From Candidatus Cloacimonadota bacterium (GTDB lineage Bacteria; Cloacimonadota; Cloacimonadia; Cloacimonadales; TCS61): a stretch of 7,182 nucleotides of DNA. The notes below the pieces were generated by a model. The model was not told the DNA's origin and searched no databases. It worked only from the letters and a program-made list of their open reading frames with translations. Positions 1 through 4,676 of the stretch are shown here, piece after piece. The stretch is from contig JABIME010000103.1 of the NCBI GenBank assembly GCA_018654125.1, positions 1 to 7,182 of the forward strand, written 5' to 3'. A program made the position numbers and the translations under genes. Numbering within the stretch: position 1 is the first letter of the stretch; every line of letters starts with the position of its first letter.

Positions 1-1
1 A

Positions 2-1033
2 GATCTGCATGTTCATTTAGATGGATCTATAAGAATTTCCACGATCTTTGAACTTGCAAAAAAACAGAATGTAAAATTACCAGCAGATACAGAAGAAGAA
101 TTAAAGAAGATCGTAAGTTGTGATGATGATTGTAAAAGTTTGGATGAATATTTAAGAGCATTTGATATAACTTTAAGCGTTATGCAAACTGAAGAATCAT
201 TGATACGAACAGCCTATGAATTAGCCGAAGATGCTGTAAAAGAAAATATTAGATATTTAGAAGTGCGGTACTCTCCAATATTACATACACAAAAAGGATT
301 AAAACTTACAGTAATTTCTGATGCAGTATTAAAAGGATTATGGAAAGCGGAGAAAAAATATAATATAAAAACAGGTGTGATTATCTGCGGAATTCGTAAC
401 ATGGATCCAGATACATCTGTAACTTTAGCAAAATTGGCAGTAGCGTACAAAAATAGAGGCGTTATTGGTTTTGACCTTGCAGGTGCAGAATATAACAATC
501 CTGCAAAAGATCATATGGAAGCTTTCTATCTTGCTCTAAATAATAATATCAATATCACAATTCATGCAGGAGAGGCATATGGTCCTAAAAGTATTCATGA
601 GGCATTGCATTATTGCAGTACACACAGAATTGGGCATGGTACCAGACTAATTGAAGATGGAGACTTGCTAAATTATGTTAATGACCATCGGATACCACTG
701 GAAGTATGTTTGAAGAGTAATATGCAAACTAAATCTGTTCCAAGTTTAAAGAAACATCCGTTAAATTTTTACCTTGATTACGGACTTCGCGTAACCATAA
801 ATACAGATAATCGTTTAGTTTCCGACACAACCCTTACTGATGAATATATGCTGGCTATAGAAGAACTTGGTTTAGATTACACAGATATAAAAAATGTGAT
901 TATTAATGGTTTTAAAAGTGCATTTATTCCCTATCGTGAGCGCGTTGTTCTGCTTAATAAAGCTTTAGCTGAAATGGAGATACTGGAAGAAGAAGAACTA
1001 AAAGGTAAAATTAAACTAGCTGATAATATCTGA
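2..1033 (+). CDS. add: Adenosine deaminase, 5'-truncated by window edge
   Basis: Purine salvage enzyme that hydrolyses adenosine (and deoxyadenosine) to inosine and ammonia; zinc-dependent, cytosolic. The reading frame is open from base 2, so the real start lies upstream of the window; 343 residues are visible and only a few N-terminal ones should be missing. Family landmarks occur in the expected order, numbered from the first visible residue: the HVHLDGS zinc-binding HxH at residues 3-5, SLDEYL near 45, the HAGE motif with metal-ligand His188, HRIGHG with catalytic His212, and the NTDN motif with Asp269 as the last zinc ligand. Asn instead of a second Asp in NTDN is, as I recall, common in bacterial members and is not a defect. 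The TGA stop is followed after 13 bp by rmuC on the same strand, so the two are probably co-transcribed. Related aminohydrolases such as adenine deaminase are possible but fit less well. Confidence 0.93.
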   Translation, partial: DLHVHLDGSIRISTIFELAKKQNVKLPADTEEELKKIVSCDDDCKSLDEYLRAFDITLSVMQTEESLIRTAYELAEDAVKENIRYLEVRYSPILHTQKGLKLTVISDAVLKGLWKAEKKYNIKTGVIICGIRNMDPDTSVTLAKLAVAYKNRGVIGFDLAGAEYNNPAKDHMEAFYLALNNNINITIHAGEAYGPKSIHEALHYCSTHRIGHGTRLIEDGDLLNYVNDHRIPLEVCLKSNMQTKSVPSLKKHPLNFYLDYGLRVTINTDNRLVSDTTLTDEYMLAIEELGLDYTDIKNVIINGFKSAFIPYRERVVLLNKALAEMEILEEEELKGKIKLADNI

Positions 1034-1046
1034 TCTGAGAGGATTT

Positions 1047-2330
1047 ATGGAATTACTTTATTTAGTTGTTGGAATGTTAATTGGTGGTGCTATTGTTGGA
1101 TTATATTTTTTTGGGAAAAAGAGCAAATTGGATGAAAGGGTTAAACTACTTATAAGTGAAATAGACAAGACTGAATCCGAACTAAATACGGAACGTGAAA
1201 AAAGTATAAACTCACTATCAGAAATCGCTAAATTGGAAACATTGAATTTAAATTTTCAAGAAAAGTTAAGTGAGCAAAAGAAAGAATTAGAAGAGCTGCA
1301 AGCAAAACTAACTGATGCCTTTAAGAATTTAGCAAATGACATTCTGGAAGAAAAAACAAAAAAATTCACTGAACAAAACAGAGTAAGCTTAGATGAACTT
1401 CTTATTCCTCTAAAAGAGAAGATTAAGGATTTTGAATCAAAAGTTGAACAAACAGATGAAAAAAACAGATTAAGCAACAAATCTTTGGAAGAACAGATAA
1501 ATGGTTTGAAAGAGTTAAACAAAAAGATGAGTGATGATGCCAATAACCTGACCAAAGCTTTGAAAGGTGATGTGAAAATTCAAGGAAACTGGGGAGAAAT
1601 GATCCTTGAGAGAATTCTGGAAGAGTCTGGCTTACGCAAAGGAATTGAATACGAAACTCAGGGTAGGGGAATGGGGCTGAAGAGTGATGAAGGGAATCCT
1701 TCAAAACCAGATTTTGTAATTAGATTTCCTGATGAAAAGCATGTGATCATTGATTCAAAAGTTTCTTTAATTGCCTATGAACGACTAATGAATTCAGATA
1801 ATGATGAACAAAAAAAAGTTTATAGAAAAGAATTGGAGAAATCAATAAAATCTCATATAGATAATCTTCACGGAAAATATTATCATACCAGAGAAGGTTT
1901 AAATACTCCAGACTATGTGTTTTTATTTATGCCAATTGAAGCTAGTTTTACAATTGCACTACATCCAGATAGCTCATTGTTTAAATATGGTCTTGATAAA
2001 AAAATAATTATTGTTGGTCCAAGTGGCTTAATGGCTATCTTAAGAACAATAGAATCAATCTGGCAACAGGACAATCAAACCAAAAATGCAAAGGAAATAG
2101 CCCGTCAAAGTGGAGCTTTGCTTGATAAATTTATTGGTTTTTTAAATGATCTTGAAAAGATTGATTTGAATCTTAAAAGAACTCAAAATGCTTATGATGA
2201 TGCTATAAAAAAACTTTCAACTGGGAAAGGAAATTTGATATCAAAAACAAAAAAAATTGAAATTCTTCTAGGAAAAAATGATAAAAAAATCCCTGATAAA
2301 TTCATTCAAGAAGAATTGGTGACAGAATAA
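1047..2330 (+). CDS. rmuC: DNA recombination protein RmuC
   Basis: RmuC-family protein, 427 residues, close to the usual family length. In E. coli, rmuC affects recombination at inverted repeats, and the family is predicted to carry a PD-(D/E)xK-like nuclease fold; the biochemical role is poorly defined. Visible parts are an N-terminal membrane helix (about residues 4-22), a long Lys/Glu-rich coiled-coil region (about 27-175), then the conserved RmuC domain. That domain contains QGNWGE (179-184), ESGL (193-196), PDFVIRFPDEKHVIIDSK (221-238, supplying the Asp222 and Asp236-Ser-Lys238 of the nuclease signature), FMPIEASF (294-301) and the IVGPSGLMAILRTIESIW stretch (322-339). The start is supported by GAGAGGA about 4-10 bp upstream and by the membrane helix beginning at residue 4. 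It follows the adenosine deaminase gene by 13 bp and is followed by a small membrane protein gene, suggesting one transcript. Confidence 0.95.
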   Translation: MELLYLVVGMLIGGAIVGLYFFGKKSKLDERVKLLISEIDKTESELNTEREKSINSLSEIAKLETLNLNFQEKLSEQKKELEELQAKLTDAFKNLANDILEEKTKKFTEQNRVSLDELLIPLKEKIKDFESKVEQTDEKNRLSNKSLEEQINGLKELNKKMSDDANNLTKALKGDVKIQGNWGEMILERILEESGLRKGIEYETQGRGMGLKSDEGNPSKPDFVIRFPDEKHVIIDSKVSLIAYERLMNSDNDEQKKVYRKELEKSIKSHIDNLHGKYYHTREGLNTPDYVFLFMPIEASFTIALHPDSSLFKYGLDKKIIIVGPSGLMAILRTIESIWQQDNQTKNAKEIARQSGALLDKFIGFLNDLEKIDLNLKRTQNAYDDAIKKLSTGKGNLISKTKKIEILLGKNDKKIPDKFIQEELVTE

Positions 2331-2363
2331 TGAAAAATTATTACGAAAAACAACTAATGAAAT

Positions 2364-2582
2364 ATGAGTGAGATGAGTAGATTATCAATAATTATCATAA
2401 TCATTTTTATTTGTATATCAGCATTATTTTTATATGAATCAATTAAGAACCAGACAGTTTTGTATTGGTTAATATTTTTCCTGTTCATTGGAATACAATT
2501 ATGTATTGTTATTATTAAAGACTATAAAAGAAGTAAATCCTTAAAGAAAAAAGATATTAACACAAATGAACAAGGAAAATAG
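2364..2582 (+). CDS. Small two-helix membrane protein, unknown function
   Basis: A 72-residue protein I do not recognise. It contains two hydrophobic segments (about residues 7-24, rich in Ile, and 32-51), then a strongly basic tail (about 53-64, many Lys/Arg). By the positive-inside rule both termini should face the cytoplasm. It lies 33 bp after rmuC on the same strand and ends just before the convergent tcdA gene, so it may be the last gene of the add-rmuC transcript. There is no good Shine-Dalgarno sequence before the ATG at 2364. A second in-frame ATG at 2373 preceded by GAGTGAG is an alternative start. A 13-codon reading frame that overlaps both the rmuC stop and this start could couple translation. 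That it is a real gene is inferred from the membrane-like composition and position, not from homology. Confidence 0.55.
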   Translation: MSEMSRLSIIIIIIFICISALFLYESIKNQTVLYWLIFFLFIGIQLCIVIIKDYKRSKSLKKKDINTNEQGK

Positions 2583-2610
2583 AATATTATTAAAATCTAA
2601 GTATCGATTC

Positions 2611-3345
2611 TTATAATTTCCCAGCCAACTTCTTCAGCACATAACTTGCTGCCCACATTCCCATTATTGCAGGTAAATAAACAACAGAACCAAGTGTTCC
2701 TCTTTTACGTCCACGATCAGAAACCCATTCATCTTCCGAGCCCTCATCAAAACCAAATTGCGGTATTGGCTGTTCTGTAGAGAATAATACCGGGATTCCT
2801 TTATAAACACCTCTCCTGTGTAAATACTTGCGTACTTTACGAGCTAAAGGACACATATAAGTTTTAGATATATCTGTTTGAATAATTTTTGAAGGATCAA
2901 ATCTCCCTGCTGCGCCCATTGCTGAAATTACTGGAATTTTCAGCTTGTATACAGATTCCAATAATTCTGCTTTTGGTCCTAAACTATCTATTGCATCAAC
3001 AACAAAATCAACATTTTGTAAAAGTTGATCTCTAGATTTATCATCAAAAAAATCTGAATATATTTTAATATCGAGATCAGGATTTATATCCAGCATTCTA
3101 TCACGCATAGCTTCGGTTTTTAACTTACCTACTGTACTATGAAGTGCAGGAAGTTGTCTGTTCAAATTGGAGAGCCCAATTGTATCGAAATCTACAAGTA
3201 ATATAGAACCAATCCCGCTTCTTACAAGTCCTTCAGCTGCAAAGGAACCAACACCACCTAATCCCATTACAGCAATTTTACTCTTTTGGAATATCTCAAT
3301 TGCTTCTTTTCCAAATAATAATTCAGTTCGGTTAAATTGTTTCAT
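2611..3345 (-). CDS. tcdA: tRNA threonylcarbamoyladenosine dehydratase TcdA (ThiF/MoeB/HesA family)
   Basis: E1-like enzyme that, in the known family, uses ATP to dehydrate N6-threonylcarbamoyladenosine at tRNA position 37 to its cyclic form (ct6A), helping decoding of ANN codons. The protein has 244 residues, slightly shorter than E. coli TcdA (about 268). Visible motifs are the nucleotide-binding GLGGVGS (28-34), the acidic strand VDFDTI (51-56), SNLNRQ (59-64) with the Arg used in adenylation by this superfamily, VVDAIDS (115-121) and FSTEQP (188-193), which is typical of the TcdA/YgdL branch rather than MoeB or ThiF. No paired CxxC zinc motifs of MoeB are seen. AAAGGA lies about 6-11 bp upstream of the ATG. 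The gene follows the TatD-family gene by 12 bp, so both are probably read from one mRNA. It converges with the small membrane protein gene, leaving 28 bp between them. Confidence 0.92.
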   Translation of the reverse strand: MKQFNRTELLFGKEAIEIFQKSKIAVMGLGGVGSFAAEGLVRSGIGSILLVDFDTIGLSNLNRQLPALHSTVGKLKTEAMRDRMLDINPDLDIKIYSDFFDDKSRDQLLQNVDFVVDAIDSLGPKAELLESVYKLKIPVISAMGAAGRFDPSKIIQTDISKTYMCPLARKVRKYLHRRGVYKGIPVLFSTEQPIPQFGFDEGSEDEWVSDRGRKRGTLGSVVYLPAIMGMWAASYVLKKLAGKL

Positions 3346-3357
3346 TAAGAATCCTTT

Positions 3358-4113
3358 TTATAACTCAATTTCAAATAAATTGTTAACATTGTATTTTTGT
3401 CTTTCTAATAAAATATTTAAATCAATTTCTGTTTTTACTGAAATTTGTTCTATGATCTTTCTAAGGTTTTTTAGATGATTATAATCATCATTTGATCCTG
3501 GTGATTTCATGTAAGGTGCATCAGTTTCAAAGAAATAATATTCGTGTTTAATTATTGAACGTAATACTTTATCTTGCGGATGTTTTGCATTTAAAGAAAA
3601 TCCTAGATCATATTGAGAGAATGTTTCAAAAACTTCTTGCGAAGCATTAAATGCATGTAAAAATCCACGTATATTCGGGAAGTTATTTTTTAGGATCTTA
3701 TGCAATTCATAATATTGTCTAACAGTATGCAAAACAACCGGCAAATTATAATTAGCAGCGAGATCAAGTTGCATTAAAAGCATTTTCTTTTGCCACTCAA
3801 AATCAGTATTTATTTTATCAAGTCCAATTTCACCAATTGCAATAATTCTTTTTTCATCACAGAATTTAATTAATGATTCAATGTCATCTTCAGAACTTTT
3901 ATCATAATAGGGATGAATCCCAGCTGTCCAAAAGATCGAATCTTTTAATTCACGCATTTGCTTTGAATTAATTAATTCAAATTCTTCTTGGCATAAAGCA
4001 TTCGAAACAAACTTGGAAATTCCTGCTTCTTTTGCATCAGAAAGTTCTTTATCTAGATTAGAAAGAATTCTTTCTTCACCTAAGTGGCAATGTACATCTA
4101 TTAGATTTATCAT
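3358..4113 (-). CDS. TatD family metal-dependent hydrolase (putative DNase)
   Basis: TIM-barrel metallohydrolase of the TatD family, 251 residues, normal family length. Members act as metal-dependent 3'-5' exonucleases and are linked to DNA repair or degradation; which paralogue (TatD, YcfH or YjjV type) this represents cannot be told here, so no symbol is given. All expected metal ligands are visible: DVHCH (Asp6, His8, His10), GIHP (His67), GEIGLD (Glu95), VVLHT (His129), FLHAF (His153) and ETDAPY (Asp198). The start directly precedes the HxH strand, as is usual. Its upstream leader is odd: repeat copy A ends only 7 bp before the ATG and there is no clear ribosome binding site (only CTGAGAA). 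tcdA follows by 12 bp. An insertion of the repeat has probably replaced the native 5' leader, which could affect expression. Confidence 0.93.
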   Translation of the reverse strand: MINLIDVHCHLGEERILSNLDKELSDAKEAGISKFVSNALCQEEFELINSKQMRELKDSIFWTAGIHPYYDKSSEDDIESLIKFCDEKRIIAIGEIGLDKINTDFEWQKKMLLMQLDLAANYNLPVVLHTVRQYYELHKILKNNFPNIRGFLHAFNASQEVFETFSQYDLGFSLNAKHPQDKVLRSIIKHEYYFFETDAPYMKSPGSNDDYNHLKNLRKIIEQISVKTEIDLNILLERQKYNVNNLFEIEL

Positions 4114-4120
4114 TTCTCAG

Positions 4121-4222
4121 GTCTTTGCGAGGATTCTTTCTACGGCATCGAACGAAGCAATCTCACCTGCTGAAAGCATTGAAAGGTCAGATAACCGCGT
4201 CACTTACGTTCCTCGCAATGAT
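4121..4222. repeat. Palindromic intergenic repeat, copy A (102 bp)
   Basis: First of two direct copies of a short dispersed element. It begins GTCTTTGCGAGG and ends CCTCGCAATGAT, so the ends are inverted repeats (10 of 12 positions). It aligns without gaps to 4557-4658 with 89 identities in 102 positions; the longest shared run is 25 bp (4152-4176). It has 48 G+C in 102 bases, clearly above the surrounding genes. The inner arm GCAATCT (4157-4163) no longer pairs well with its partner (AGATAAC, 4188-4194), so this copy looks more decayed than copy B. It fills 102 of the 127 bp between the GIY-YIG gene and the tatD-family gene. Similar TTGCGAGG-ended repeats are, to my knowledge, common in several AT-rich candidate phyla. 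Confidence 0.9.
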
Positions 4223-4240
4223 GGAAGATTCTTTGAAAAA

Positions 4241-4546
4241 CTAGTTATTAGTATTGATTTGATCATTTTGTATTTCTTCCCATAGATCTTTCCAACCAGG
4301 GTTCATATCATTAATCAACTCAATCTTTTTTCTTCTTGAGCCTGCTTTAATTTGTTTCTCTCTGGCAATTGCTCCATATACTTCTTCACCTTGCTCAAAG
4401 TAAACTAACTTATTTACATTATATTTGGATGTGAACCCTTTTGTGATTTTATTTTTATGTTCAAATACTCGACGAATCAGGTTATTAGTTACGCCAGTAT
4501 ATAGTACTGAATTTGAAATATTCGTCATTATATATACATAATACAT
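4241..4546 (-). CDS. Small GIY-YIG endonuclease (URI-domain, COG2827/YhbQ-like)
   Basis: A 101-residue single-domain GIY-YIG nuclease. The paired motif reads YVYIM (3-7) and LYTGVT (15-20). It is followed by LIRRVFEH (23-30), with the probable catalytic Arg26 and His30, and AIAREKQIK (59-67), which supplies the catalytic-type Glu63. A basic segment (AGSRRKKIELI, 68-78) and MNPGWKDL (81-88) complete the typical family end, so the active site looks intact. The start is supported by AAGGTG (4551-4556, read on the minus strand) 4 bp upstream. The family is widespread but its cellular role is not settled; members cut DNA, sometimes at branched structures. Here the gene lies exactly between two direct copies of a palindromic repeat, 10 bp from copy B and 18 bp from copy A, which suggests that the nuclease and the repeat belong together. 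A plain housekeeping nuclease that happens to be flanked by repeats is the alternative. Confidence 0.93.
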   Translation of the reverse strand: MYYVYIMTNISNSVLYTGVTNNLIRRVFEHKNKITKGFTSKYNVNKLVYFEQGEEVYGAIAREKQIKAGSRRKKIELINDMNPGWKDLWEEIQNDQINTNN

Positions 4547-4556
4547 AAATCACCTT

Positions 4557-4658
4557 GTCTTTGCGAGGTCTCTTGCTACTGCATCGGACGAAGCAATCTC
4601 ACCTGCTGAAAGAATTGAGAGATCAGATTGCCACGTCACTTTCGTTCCTCGCAATGAC
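4557..4658. repeat. Palindromic intergenic repeat, copy B (102 bp)
   Basis: Second copy, same orientation as copy A and better preserved. The ends GTCTTTGCGAGG and CCTCGCAATGAC are inverted repeats matching at 11 of 12 positions. A nested inner pair is intact: GACG-AA-GCAATCT (4587-4599) can pair with AGATTGC-CA-CGTC (4625-4637), leaving a 2x2 internal loop. The element could therefore form a long interrupted hairpin in DNA or RNA. It has 50 G+C in 102 bases. It fills 102 of the 130 bp between the stop of the FecR/barrel gene and the start of the GIY-YIG gene, and as RNA could act as a transcript processing or partial termination signal. No simple T-tract terminator follows it. Confidence 0.92.
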
Positions 4659-4676
4659 AAAGGAATCAGCATTTAC

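Larger units (their letters stand above)
4121..4658 (-). mobile_element. Candidate composite unit: GIY-YIG nuclease gene between two direct palindromic repeats
   Basis: The 538-bp block consists of repeat B, the GIY-YIG gene and repeat A in minus-strand order, with only 10 and 18 bp of unique sequence between gene and repeats. The outer ends are inverted-repeat-like because each repeat is itself palindromic. I found no convincing target-site duplication at the outer borders (left flank ends CTCAG, right flank begins AAAGG). Mobility is inferred from the layout only. Recombination between the direct copies would remove the nuclease gene and leave one repeat. Two independent repeat insertions beside a resident nuclease gene would give the same picture. 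Confidence 0.35.

Noticed and set aside
140..142. TTG as the start of the adenosine deaminase gene
   Set aside because: The same frame is open back to base 2 and encodes the essential HVHLDGS zinc motif, so the gene begins before the window.
214..498. Minus-strand frame inside the adenosine deaminase gene
   Set aside because: Antisense to conserved coding sequence, with no ribosome binding site or family resemblance.
1256..1704. Two minus-strand frames inside rmuC
   Set aside because: Antisense to the well-supported coiled-coil and RmuC domain coding sequence; their Ser/Phe/Leu-rich composition is what reversed Lys/Glu codons give.
2583..2610. Bidirectional terminator between the convergent genes
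   Set aside because: Only a 4-bp AATC/GATT pairing is visible in this AT-rich 28-bp gap; too weak to call.
3167..3478. Plus-strand frame across the tcdA start and tatD end
   Set aside because: Antisense to two well-supported genes, with no recognisable motif.
4013..4285. Plus-strand 90-codon frame across the tatD start and repeat copy A
   Set aside because: It is antisense to the tatD start and the end of the GIY-YIG gene and mostly translates the repeat, a common source of false genes.
4121..4658. CRISPR array
   Set aside because: Only two copies, 102 bp each, separated by a whole gene; no regular short repeats or spacers and no cas genes.
4110..4670. Target-site duplication around the repeat-nuclease block
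   Set aside because: Outer flanks (CTCAG on the left, AAAGG on the right) do not match, and neither do the flanks of the single copies.
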